From contig JAGXON010000002.1 in assembly GCA_023659865.1 (NCBI GenBank), forward strand, positions 39,619-103,618: a DNA stretch of 64,000 nt, written 5' to 3'. The notes below the pieces were generated by a model that made no database searches, was not told where the DNA came from, and saw only the letters and a program-made list of their open reading frames with translations. Shown in pieces: positions 39,903 through 48,928 of this stretch. Position 1 is the first letter of the stretch. The number at the start of each line of letters is the position of its first letter. Source of the stretch: Candidatus Diapherotrites archaeon LH_S9 (GTDB lineage Archaea > B1Sed10-29 > WALL01 > JAGXON01). The translations under genes were made by a program, and so were the position numbers.

Positions 39903-40265
39903 ATGGAAGCAAAAGCCGTTTTACTGATGGTCATCGTGATCCTGATAGCACTTCACTTGAACATGCACTGGCTAGCGCTGTTGTTAGGCGTGGTCAGTTT
40001 CTTTATGGCTATCTCAATGATATCCACGCAAAAAAAAGAGGAAAAAGAAGCCGCTCCCGCAGGAGAAGAAGAAGAGCAGGTGCTAACTCCAGTCGTGGTC
40101 CAAGACGTTGGAGAACCTCCAGATCTTTATCCTCCAAGCTTCAAACTCAAGGTTTCAGACCAGTACAAAGGAAAAGCATGGTTTGAAATAGCTGTTGGAA
40201 CCTTTGCAAATATCGTAGGATTCATGAAACACATATTCACAGGGAAACCACCAAAAAGTGATTAA
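39903..40265 (+). CDS. Small 2-TM protein (paralog family)
   Basis: 2 TM then AAPAGEEEEQVLTPVVVQDVGEPPDLYPPSFKLKVSDQYKGKAW. Confidence 0.75.
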   Translation: MEAKAVLLMVIVILIALHLNMHWLALLLGVVSFFMAISMISTQKKEEKEAAPAGEEEEQVLTPVVVQDVGEPPDLYPPSFKLKVSDQYKGKAWFEIAVGTFANIVGFMKHIFTGKPPKSD

Positions 40266-40268
40266 AAA

Positions 40269-40655
40269 ATGAATTTAAACGAACTCATATTACTGGTTGG
40301 CGTGAGCGCAATCTGCTACTACACCGGATACACATTCATAGCCATGGGAGTAATCGGGATCACAGTGCTATCCGTTCTTTTCGACGCAGCCTTTGCAAAA
40401 CAAACTACAGAAAAAACGGCTTCAGCAGGAGGCGTCACAGTAAAAGGAGCTCGAACAGAAGAACCAATAGTCATAGAAACAAAGAAAAACGCTCCGTTCA
40501 AAGTCCAAGAAGACATGAGAATAAAAATGAACCCTGAATGGCAGAGTAGAGCCTGGCCTGAAGCAGGCATGAGAAACATGTACGAAAGAGGAGTATCTGG
40601 AATGGGAATTTTTGCGGGCATGCTCGACAAAATATTCCGAGGTAAAGGGCGATAA
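40269..40655 (+). CDS. Small 2-TM protein (paralog family)
   Basis: 2 TM then TASAGGVTVKGARTEEPIVIETKKNAPFKVQEDMRIKMNPEWQSRAW. Confidence 0.75.
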   Translation: MNLNELILLVGVSAICYYTGYTFIAMGVIGITVLSVLFDAAFAKQTTEKTASAGGVTVKGARTEEPIVIETKKNAPFKVQEDMRIKMNPEWQSRAWPEAGMRNMYERGVSGMGIFAGMLDKIFRGKGR

Positions 40656-40656
40656 A

Positions 40657-41148
40657 ATGCTTGAGTGGCTGATAAGCTTTTTTTTGATCGGAACAGGACT
40701 GTGGAACAGTTCTCTCGGACTGCTAGCTCTAGGTTCAGGTCTTTTCCTGTTTCTCGTGATAGCTCAGTTCATAGGTTCCAGCACACAAGAGGAAACAGTT
40801 TCAAAAAAGGAAACAACAAAGAAAAAAAAGAAGTACAAGCTGATTCAAGCTCCTTCAGGAGCATGGGAGAGCGATGAAATCTATCCACACATGATGAGTC
40901 CTCCGTGGTCAGCTGCTACAGGAGGAAAAGGCATCCCCAATATTGATCCATTAGAAAAATCCGTGAAAGAGTTTGATGACGAAACAGTCTCAGGAACAAT
41001 CCGACAGTTCCTCCCGTTCCCAGAATACGGTGGGCCTCCCGCAGGAAAAAAAGTTGTTCCAGGTTTCCCAAGACCTGTTAACAGGGTTCTTGCCGGCCTC
41101 CCAATAAGTTTAAGTAAGTTCCTTGGCTATAAAAAAAAAGGTGATTAA
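40657..41148 (+). CDS. Small 2-TM protein (paralog family, longer tail)
   Basis: MLEWLISFFLIGTGLWNSSLGLLALGSGLFLFLVIAQFIG then KYKLIQAPSGAWESDEIYPHMMSPPWSAA; the listed ORF start at 40612 lies in the previous gene. Confidence 0.75.
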   Translation: MLEWLISFFLIGTGLWNSSLGLLALGSGLFLFLVIAQFIGSSTQEETVSKKETTKKKKKYKLIQAPSGAWESDEIYPHMMSPPWSAATGGKGIPNIDPLEKSVKEFDDETVSGTIRQFLPFPEYGGPPAGKKVVPGFPRPVNRVLAGLPISLSKFLGYKKKGD

Positions 41149-41772
41149 ATGAAAAAACTTGTTATCTTCATACTGTTGCTTGGAATGCTTGTTCCCGCAC
41201 TCGGTTTCACTAAAAAAGATTGCGAGCAATTCTCAGACCACTTGATCTGCCCAACTCCAGCTTCATTCACAAACCAGGAACTGGTCTTCAAATCCGACGC
41301 AGAATGCTACTACGAGTTAGACGAATTCAACCAAGTTTCCTTAACCGCTTGCATGGCTAACGCTAGTACTGGCTCTGAACTCAGTTTAAAGAACTGTAGT
41401 ATTTACATGCATTTCAACGAAACCAATCTAGATTATTTGAACGTGGACTACGAGCATAACTGCAGGGAAAAAAGCTTGAGCAAAGGAGTCGATATTGCTT
41501 TCATTGGGTTGGAAGAAGTTTTTGATGATTGCGTAACCGTTGATGAAGGAAATTTCTCTAGAATAGAGGAGTGCGAAGTAGAGGGAGAGACATGGATTGC
41601 TAACGGCACCATAAAAAACCTGAACAATACTTGGACCGTGAACGTGGCTGGAGGAAAAGAAAGAAAAGAAGCAGGCCCGGAAGATCTCTGGATTTACGGA
41701 GTTATCGCGCTTGCAGTTATCGTACTTGTTTATGTTTGGAAAAAAGAGTCAGGCTCGGAAGAAAAGTATTAG
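41149..41772 (+). CDS. Secreted protein with signal peptide, Cys-rich ectodomain and C-terminal TM
   Basis: MKKLVIFILLLGMLVPALG signal; C-term EDLWIYGVIALAVIVLVYVWKKESG. Confidence 0.75.
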   Translation: MKKLVIFILLLGMLVPALGFTKKDCEQFSDHLICPTPASFTNQELVFKSDAECYYELDEFNQVSLTACMANASTGSELSLKNCSIYMHFNETNLDYLNVDYEHNCREKSLSKGVDIAFIGLEEVFDDCVTVDEGNFSRIEECEVEGETWIANGTIKNLNNTWTVNVAGGKERKEAGPEDLWIYGVIALAVIVLVYVWKKESGSEEKY

Positions 41773-42221
41773 CTCCCGTACTTTGAAAGCATTTTCTTGT
41801 TTATGTCTAATAGGTTCTCGTTAAGTCGTTTTATTGCTGAAAGCAACGGCTTCATCTCATCCATCTCGTCCTTTACTTCATCAAGCTGCTTCTGCATTTC
41901 CTTGATTTCTTCAACGCTATCCTTTAACTCGCCGTGCTTTTCATGAAGTTCTGAAACGTTTGAGTGAAGCCTTTCAAAGTCCTCGTCATGCTTTTCCAGT
42001 TTCTCGTTGGTTTCATCCATCTTCTGCAGTTTCTCCGAGACTTTCTTGGTTTCTTCGTGAACGTCTTTGACTCCGACTTCTACTTCGCTCATGATCTCGT
42101 CAATATTATCGTCTGAAACTCCCATCTGCTCAAGGTTCTGCTTGATTTCTTTAGCGCTCATTCCTTGAGAACTCATGTTTTTTACTATTCTCTTCAATTT
42201 CTTTGTTCTTTCGTCATCCAT
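41769..42221 (-). CDS. Coiled-coil protein
   Basis: Heptad-like KKVSEKLQKMDETNEKLEKHDEDFERLHSNVSELHEKHGELKDSVEEIKEMQKQLDEVKDEMDEM. Confidence 0.7.
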   Translation of the reverse strand: MDDERTKKLKRIVKNMSSQGMSAKEIKQNLEQMGVSDDNIDEIMSEVEVGVKDVHEETKKVSEKLQKMDETNEKLEKHDEDFERLHSNVSELHEKHGELKDSVEEIKEMQKQLDEVKDEMDEMKPLLSAIKRLNENLLDINKKMLSKYGS

Positions 42222-42286
42222 AAATACCCTGTAATTTTAAATTAACACGAAGGTTAAAAAACTATTGTTACATTCATTGTGATTGG

Positions 42287-43744
42287 ATGACTGAATTACA
42301 ACTCCCTTACGGGCCTTGGAAAAGAATGCTTTCCGGCAGCTGGAGCGGAAGCGAGATAGTTTACTACGAGAACCCGAACAGACAGCTACTTATCTTCATA
42401 CTGGATAAAAAAGGAGATGAAATAGTTGGAACAACCCTGATGATGTCCCAAATCTATGCTTCGGATCAAGATCCGTCTAAATTAGTTGATAGCGTGGAAG
42501 GAAACCTTTTAGCCATCCAGAAAAGAACTGGAGCATTCAAAGGAGATTACGTTATAATAACCACCACGCCCACCTACGTGGAGTTCCAGCCAAACAAAAT
42601 CATCTCTGGAACAGAAGATCTTCATTCAGCTCTCGAAGAAACCTCGAAAAAACTCATAAACAACTCACGAAAGTATTCAGTAGAATTAACGGACCTTGAG
42701 TACGCCGACGAAGAAACAGCGCAAAGGTTCTTCGGAGAACCATTAGCCTTACCAAGCATGATCATCAGAAAAGCTCAAGGCAAAATGATCAGCTCCAAGA
42801 AAACCGAGAAAATCCACTTAGGAAAGAAAAAAAACGGAGAAAAAGCCCAGGAAAGAACAGAGTCATTCAGACTAACCATAGTGACGGGAGACAAAGAAGA
42901 AAGAAGACACGCAGCGCACCTCGTTCTCGAAGGAAGCGTGCTTAACGGCGTTCCAACAATAATATTCAACGAAGAAGACAAGTACAGCCGCCTGGAAAAC
43001 CCAAACACTAACACCAGCAGATTCAAAAAATTCAACATGAAAGCCGAGCCAATCGGGCTCCCAATAAAAAAGTTCGAGCCAGGAGAAAACGTTTTCATTG
43101 AACCAAGCCTCCTGACAAAAAAAGCTTTCTCAGAAATAGCTGGAATCAGAACCAACTCAAAAACTGCAAAAGTTATTTCAGAAGTACTGGACAAGAACCC
43201 TGACAACTTCAAAGAAATGAAAAAAGAACTGGACAAACTAGACAGCGAGAAAAAAAGGTTTCACGCAAAAAGAGCTCAAAGAATCATTTCAGTAATCGAA
43301 AACCAGGCACCAGAAGTCAGCGAAGGAAAAAACGATCCAGAAGACTTCATCGCCCCATGGCTCAGAAAAATGGGAAGAACCGCAATGATACAACTAAATG
43401 AGCTGGACGAAGGAATAAAAAAAGGCCTGGTATACTGCGTGATAAAATCAATTCAACAACACTTCAAAAAAGAAGGAACCAAAGACCTCAAGGCCGAAAT
43501 ACTGTTCGAAAGATTCTATCAAGGAAAAGGAATCAACGAAGAAATAAACAAGTTGATAAAAAAGAACCAGGAATGGGGAATAGGAGCATGCATTACCGCA
43601 GAATCCGAGATAGACTTAGACAAAGAACTTATGGCGAACGCTTCAATAGAAATCAGTACCGAGGGACAAAGAAAAGCTACTGTAAAAGAAAGTACGAAAA
43701 AACCTTACCAGATGGTCTTAAGGCCTTCACTCAGTTCCCTCTAA
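42287..43744 (+). CDS. HerA/VirB4-like protein with degenerate ATPase core (no P-loop)
   Basis: RLTIVTGDKEERRHAAHLVLEGSVLNGVPTIIFNEEDKYSRL at the Walker A position; GRTAMIQLNELDEGIKKGLVYCVIKSIQQHF resembles the HerA 'L..L...l...l...ll..i' segment. Confidence 0.5.
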   Translation: MTELQLPYGPWKRMLSGSWSGSEIVYYENPNRQLLIFILDKKGDEIVGTTLMMSQIYASDQDPSKLVDSVEGNLLAIQKRTGAFKGDYVIITTTPTYVEFQPNKIISGTEDLHSALEETSKKLINNSRKYSVELTDLEYADEETAQRFFGEPLALPSMIIRKAQGKMISSKKTEKIHLGKKKNGEKAQERTESFRLTIVTGDKEERRHAAHLVLEGSVLNGVPTIIFNEEDKYSRLENPNTNTSRFKKFNMKAEPIGLPIKKFEPGENVFIEPSLLTKKAFSEIAGIRTNSKTAKVISEVLDKNPDNFKEMKKELDKLDSEKKRFHAKRAQRIISVIENQAPEVSEGKNDPEDFIAPWLRKMGRTAMIQLNELDEGIKKGLVYCVIKSIQQHFKKEGTKDLKAEILFERFYQGKGINEEINKLIKKNQEWGIGACITAESEIDLDKELMANASIEISTEGQRKATVKESTKKPYQMVLRPSLSSL

Positions 43745-44215
43745 ATTCTTTTTTATTCTCCTGTCCACGATGTCTTTAACCTGATCCATTGTAACGTACT
43801 CCATAGGGTTCACTGTATCCAGGATGTACTGAGCTTCAGACACAGAGGACTGAAGGTCTGAAACCTTTTTCTCAAGATCTTCGAGCTTTTCATTAATTCT
43901 TTTCATTTCCTTTGGAGAAACTTCTCCTCCTTCCGAAACACTTTCCTTGATTTCTTCCTTTATCTGATCAACATCTGCTTCAGAGACACCGCCTCCGCCC
44001 TTACTAACCTGGTCCTCAAGGTCCTCAAGGTTCTTCTTTTGACTTATAACTGTTTTACCAACTACTTTATTGTTCTTTTCAATATTCTTAAGCTTCTGAT
44101 TCATCAACTTTATTTTAGACTCTAGAGACTTGACTCTGTCAGGAATAGAAGCTGCTTTAGACTTATCTTTGTCTTCCTTTGATCTTCTGTGGTGTCTTCT
44201 TGCCATCTGAACCAT
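43727..44215 (-). CDS. Coiled-coil protein with basic N-terminus
   Basis: MARRHHRRSKEDKDK...VKSLESKIKLMNQKLKNIEKNNK...KMEKLEDLEKKVSDLQSSV-type heptads. Confidence 0.65.
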   Translation of the reverse strand: MVQMARRHHRRSKEDKDKSKAASIPDRVKSLESKIKLMNQKLKNIEKNNKVVGKTVISQKKNLEDLEDQVSKGGGGVSEADVDQIKEEIKESVSEGGEVSPKEMKRINEKLEDLEKKVSDLQSSVSEAQYILDTVNPMEYVTMDQVKDIVDRRIKKNLEGTE

Positions 44216-44248
44216 AAAGATTAAAACATCTTCACCTTATAAATTTTT

Positions 44249-46591
44249 GTGATGAATTCCTTTCAAGGAGTAATCCTGGACACAGACTATAATCCTAGTG
44301 AAGAAAAACCAGGAATAACTCTGTACTTCAAAAACCTGGATACAGGAGAAGAAAAAAAACTGGAAGAAAACAGCTTCAAATCCTACTTCTACGCTGTTCC
44401 TGAAGACAAAAAAGCTCTTGAAAAAGAGCTGGAAGGAAAAGCAGACCTGGAAGAAGAAACACTCCTTGATGGAAGAACAGAAAAAAAAGTCCTGAAAGTG
44501 ATCGTGGATCATCCGAAAAAAATCTCTGAACTGAAAGAAAAAGCAAGAGAACACGGAGAAACCTATGAAACCGGAATAAAGTTCACAAAACAGTTCCTGC
44601 TCGAAAAAGGCATCAAGCCAATGCAACCCAGAACCTACTTCCACAAAGGAAAAGAACTTAAAAAAATTGGAGAACCAATAGAACAAAAAAAATTTGACTT
44701 AACCAAAGTAGCTTTTGACATAGAAACCTACAACAAAAGAGGAATCTCGGACCCAGAAGAAGACAAAGTAATAGCAGCCTCTTACTACACAGAAAACAAT
44801 GGAAAAGTTATAACCTGCAAAAAAATCAACAAAGACTTCGTTAAAACCGTTAAAAACGAAGACAAGCTAATAGAAGAACTTGAAAAAGCCCTCAGGTCAA
44901 ATAACATCATCTACGGATACAACACAGACAACTTCGACTTCCCGTACCTCAAAAAAAGAAAACCAGACTCCGAACTCGCTAAATGGATAAAACTAAGAAG
45001 AACAAGAGACGGCTACAAGACCAAAGTCCCAGGAAAAGTACACCTAGACTGCTACACCGGAGCCACATTCCTAGAGACCATAGGCAGCCTTAACCTACCA
45101 AGATACACGCTGGAAAACGTTTACAAAGCATTCACAGGAAAAGAAAAACCAGAAATAGATATAAACAACTTATGGAAAAACTGGGACAAAGAAAAAGAAC
45201 TCGAAAAAATAGCTGAGTACTCGCTCTCTGACTCAGAAGCCTGCTACACCATAGGCGAAGAAATGATCGAACTATTCAAACAACTAAGTCAACTGCTCCC
45301 GCAAACCATGTTCGAAACCTCCAGATCCTCAGCAAGCAAAATGGTCGAAGAAATGCTTCAAGCAAAATCAAAACAAGAAGGATACCTCATCCCAAACAAG
45401 CCATCAAGCGAAGAAATCGGAATGAGAGCCAGGCAAACAATAAAAGGAGGATTCGTCAAAAACCCTGACCCCGGACTCCACGAAAACATCGTGGTCGCCG
45501 ACTTCAAATCACTGTACCCCACCCTCTCACTCTCGCACAACATAAGCCCTGAAACCCTGAACTGCAACTGCTGCAAAAACCCTCACAAATCACCAACAGG
45601 ACAAACATTCTGCAAAAAAGAAACAGGACTCATCCCAAGCACCCTGAAAACACTTCTAGACGAAAGACAAGAAATAAAAGAAAAAATGAAAGAACTAGAC
45701 CTAGAAACCGACGAATACCGACGCCTAAACGCAAGACAGACCGCACTAAAAATCATTGCAAACGCCTCATTCGGCTACATGGACTACATACGCGCCCGCT
45801 GGTACTGCAGAGAATGCGCTCAAGCCATAACAGCATGGGGAAGAAAATACGTAAAAGAAGCAATAAAAGAAGCAGAAAAAGAAGGCTTCGAAGTCATCTA
45901 CGGCGATACAGACTCAGTTATGCTAAAAAGAGATAGTAAAAGCAAGAAAGACGTAGAAAAATTCCTCAAGAAATACAACAGTAAGCTACCGGACCCAATG
46001 CAACTCGAACTAGAAGGATTCTTCCCAAGAGGCCTGTTCGTCACCAAAAAAGGAGGAGGAGCAGCCAAAAAAAGATACGCGTTGATCACAGAAGACGGCA
46101 AAATGGAAGTGAAAGGACTTGAAGTCGTCAGGAAAGACTGGGCGAACATAGCAAAAGAAACTCAGAGGAAAGCCCTGAAACAAGTTCTTGAAGGAAACGT
46201 GGAAAAAGCCAGGAAGACTGTGCAAGAAACCATCAAAAAACTCAGAGAAGGAAACGTGAAAAAAGAAGATCTCTTGATCTACACCCGAATGCAGAAAGCT
46301 CTTGACAGCTACGAAACCACTGGACCGCACGTTGAAGCAGCAAAAAAACTAGATCGAGCCGGGAAAAAAGTGAAGGCAGGCATGACCATCAGGTACATCG
46401 TGACAAAAGGCGGTGGGAGCATCTCGGAAAGAGCTTACCCTATGGAACTGATCAAGAACCGTAATCCGGACCCGCAGTACTACATAGATAACCAAGTTCT
46501 TCCTGCAGTCACGAACATACTTAAACAAGTAGGAATAAAAGAAAATGAGTTGAAGTACAAAGGAAAACAAAGCAAACTAGGTAGATGGTAA
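44249..46591 (+). CDS. polB: DNA-directed DNA polymerase, family B
   Basis: Exonuclease FDIETYN, YNTDNFDFPYL; polymerase VVADFKSLYPTLSLSHNISPETL, NASFGYMD, YGDTDSVML. Confidence 0.93.
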   Translation: MMNSFQGVILDTDYNPSEEKPGITLYFKNLDTGEEKKLEENSFKSYFYAVPEDKKALEKELEGKADLEEETLLDGRTEKKVLKVIVDHPKKISELKEKAREHGETYETGIKFTKQFLLEKGIKPMQPRTYFHKGKELKKIGEPIEQKKFDLTKVAFDIETYNKRGISDPEEDKVIAASYYTENNGKVITCKKINKDFVKTVKNEDKLIEELEKALRSNNIIYGYNTDNFDFPYLKKRKPDSELAKWIKLRRTRDGYKTKVPGKVHLDCYTGATFLETIGSLNLPRYTLENVYKAFTGKEKPEIDINNLWKNWDKEKELEKIAEYSLSDSEACYTIGEEMIELFKQLSQLLPQTMFETSRSSASKMVEEMLQAKSKQEGYLIPNKPSSEEIGMRARQTIKGGFVKNPDPGLHENIVVADFKSLYPTLSLSHNISPETLNCNCCKNPHKSPTGQTFCKKETGLIPSTLKTLLDERQEIKEKMKELDLETDEYRRLNARQTALKIIANASFGYMDYIRARWYCRECAQAITAWGRKYVKEAIKEAEKEGFEVIYGDTDSVMLKRDSKSKKDVEKFLKKYNSKLPDPMQLELEGFFPRGLFVTKKGGGAAKKRYALITEDGKMEVKGLEVVRKDWANIAKETQRKALKQVLEGNVEKARKTVQETIKKLREGNVKKEDLLIYTRMQKALDSYETTGPHVEAAKKLDRAGKKVKAGMTIRYIVTKGGGSISERAYPMELIKNRNPDPQYYIDNQVLPAVTNILKQVGIKENELKYKGKQSKLGRW

Positions 46592-47475
46592 GAATGGACG
46601 AAGAAGAAAAACAAAAATGGTTGGAAGCAGGAAAAATAACCAGGAAAGCTCTCGAGCACGGAAAGAAGAAGATATCGCCCGACAAAACACTCCTGGAAGT
46701 AGCCGAAGCAGTTGAAAACAAGATAAATGAACAAGGAGCAGAAACAGCTTTCCCAGTCAACCTATCTCTTAACGAAGAAGCAGCGCACTACACGCCAGAA
46801 GCAGAAGACGATAAAAAATTCGGAGAAAGCATCGTAAAACTCGACGTAGGCGCTCAAGTAGATGGATACATCGGAGACTGCGCAAGAACCATCGACTTAA
46901 CAAACGAAAACAAGGAACTAGTTAAAGCATCTGAAGAAGCACTCGAAAACGCCATAGAAATGGTTGAACCAGGAGCAAAAACCCGGGAAATCGGAGCAAA
47001 GATTGAAGAAACAATAGAATCGCACGGATTCAAACCAATAAAAAACCTTTCAGGACACGTCATGGTGCAAGGAATAGTCCACACCGGACTAACAATCCCA
47101 AACTACAATACAGCTGGATTCGAACTACAGGAAGACATGGTCATAGCCATAGAACCTTTCGCCACTAAAGGACGAGGAAAAGTAAGTTCAGGAAGCAAAA
47201 CCCTCATATTCGGTTTAAAGGAAGAAAAACCCGTAAGAAACCAGCACGCAAGAAAAATACTTGAACTCGCAAAAAACTACGAAGAGTATCCTTTTGCAGA
47301 AAGATGGTTAACCAAGGCAGCAAAAGGCTTCAAACTAAAAGCAGGACTGAAAGAACTAGTCCAAAAAGAAGTTTTCACAACCTACCCCGTTCTAAAAGCC
47401 AAAGACCTCGTCTCTCAAACAGAAAACACCGTAATCGTAACAGAAGACGGCTGCGAAATAACCACAAAACTCTGA
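46585..47475 (+). CDS. map: Methionine aminopeptidase (type II)
   Basis: KLDVGAQVDGYIGDCARTIDL, NLSGHVMVQGIVHTGLTIPNY, VIAIEPFATKG. Confidence 0.9.
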   Translation: MVRMDEEEKQKWLEAGKITRKALEHGKKKISPDKTLLEVAEAVENKINEQGAETAFPVNLSLNEEAAHYTPEAEDDKKFGESIVKLDVGAQVDGYIGDCARTIDLTNENKELVKASEEALENAIEMVEPGAKTREIGAKIEETIESHGFKPIKNLSGHVMVQGIVHTGLTIPNYNTAGFELQEDMVIAIEPFATKGRGKVSSGSKTLIFGLKEEKPVRNQHARKILELAKNYEEYPFAERWLTKAAKGFKLKAGLKELVQKEVFTTYPVLKAKDLVSQTENTVIVTEDGCEITTKL

Positions 47476-47510
47476 ACTGCATTCAGAAGACCTTCAAAAA
47501 AATTTGAGAG

Positions 47511-47600
47511 CGGGCCCGGCGAGAACTCCAATCCATTTTTTTGAACTCGCGATCTACTGCTCCGAAGGCAGTCGCCTTATCCGAACTAGGCTACGGGCCC
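47511..47600 (-). tRNA. tRNA-Arg(TCG) with ~15-nt insertion in the T-loop
   Basis: GGGCCCG...CGGGCCC acceptor; ACTGC-CTTCGGA-GCAGT anticodon arm; GCGAG/CTCGC T-stem enclosing 22 nt. Confidence 0.85.
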
Positions 47601-47640
47601 TTGATAACATTTATTACTCGTGAAGGTATTTATTTATTTT

Positions 47641-48498
47641 ATGAAGTACCTGAATTTCAAGGAAAAGCACCTGCCGGAACTCGTAAAATTCTGGAACCAG
47701 AACTTTCCCAGAAACCAGGTAACGGAAGAAAAGTTCAGGAAAAGAGTTCTAGAGCACCCGAAGTTCAGCGAAAGCCATTTCTTTCTCTGCAAAGAAAACA
47801 AAGAACTAGCCGGGTTCTCTCACTCCCTAGACGAAGGAGACGAGAACTTCGTTTGCTTCATATACGTTGATCCAGAACACCGAGAACAAGGGATCGGATC
47901 CACACTCCTAGAAAAATGCACTCAAAACCTTAAAGGCCGAATCTGGGTTGGAAAAGAGTTTGAAACTCCGTTTTACGGAAACAGAGAAGGTCCTTTTCCT
48001 CCGTTATACGGTTCTACTGAATTTCTTGGTTTGAAGAGCGGTGACAGAGGATCAGTAAACTTTTTCAAGAGAAAAGGTTTTTCCGTAAAAGAAAAAACTG
48101 TGTCGCTGGAGTGTTCTCTGAAGGAGCACGAGTACGATGAAGGAAGTGAAGACTACTTTTTTTCAACTGAGAAGAACTTGGAACCATGGAGTGATTTTGA
48201 GAACGATGTTTTTGTGAGCTGGTGCTCTGACTGGAGAGGAGAAAGTGTTGGGACAGTTGTCTGGTTTCCTTTAGAAGAAGAGCGAGCTGGGATATACGAT
48301 TTCTACGTGAAAAGAGAGCACAGGATCGGGGAAGTTGGAAAAAAGTTAATGAACTACGTTCTGCGGAACATGCAGAAAAAAGAGTTCTTGTTCTGCAATG
48401 CTGCTGTCAATGCTTTTGATCCAACTTTCTTGTTTTACGAGGATCTCGGGTTCCGACCGGACAGTTACTGGGTTTCTATGGCTTCTGAACGTTCTTAA
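47641..48498 (+). CDS. GNAT-family acetyltransferase (apparently two GNAT domains)
   Basis: FVCFIYVDPEHREQGIGSTLLEKC and GIYDFYVKREHRIGEVGKKLMNYVL. Confidence 0.75.
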   Translation: MKYLNFKEKHLPELVKFWNQNFPRNQVTEEKFRKRVLEHPKFSESHFFLCKENKELAGFSHSLDEGDENFVCFIYVDPEHREQGIGSTLLEKCTQNLKGRIWVGKEFETPFYGNREGPFPPLYGSTEFLGLKSGDRGSVNFFKRKGFSVKEKTVSLECSLKEHEYDEGSEDYFFSTEKNLEPWSDFENDVFVSWCSDWRGESVGTVVWFPLEEERAGIYDFYVKREHRIGEVGKKLMNYVLRNMQKKEFLFCNAAVNAFDPTFLFYEDLGFRPDSYWVSMASERS

Positions 48499-48928
48499 AG
48501 AACTTCTCAGCGAAAACTTCTCCGCAGTACTTGCACTTAAGCCTTACCGGGTTCTTCAAGACCTTGAACTCGGGCTCGGCTGGTTCTCTCTCCTGGTTGG
48601 TTATGCACTTCGGATTGAAGCACTTCAAAACGCCTTTTATCTCTGAAGGTAGTTTCACTTTCCTCTTTTCTTCTACTTCTCCTTCTTTAATCAAGTTCAC
48701 TGTAGCGTTTGGAGCCAGTAAAGACACTAAATCAAGAGTGTCTTCATCGAGGTAAACGTTCTCCAGTTTCAAGATATCTTTTTTCCCGTGACGCGTGCTC
48801 GAAACATTCATGGCCAAGACCACCGGGTCTTCAGTGTCTCCTTTGACGAGTTTCATTACTCCTGGGCCTTTCCCTGCCTTTATATGGTCGACGACCGTGC
48901 CGTTCCTGATGTGTCTTACGAGCATCAT
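48476..48928 (-). CDS. pyrI: Aspartate carbamoyltransferase regulatory chain
   Basis: IRNGTVVDHIKAGKG, VAMNVSSTRHGKKDILKLEN, Zn site CFNPKCITNQE...CKYCGE. Confidence 0.93.
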   Translation of the reverse strand: MMLVRHIRNGTVVDHIKAGKGPGVMKLVKGDTEDPVVLAMNVSSTRHGKKDILKLENVYLDEDTLDLVSLLAPNATVNLIKEGEVEEKRKVKLPSEIKGVLKCFNPKCITNQEREPAEPEFKVLKNPVRLKCKYCGEVFAEKFFKNVQKP

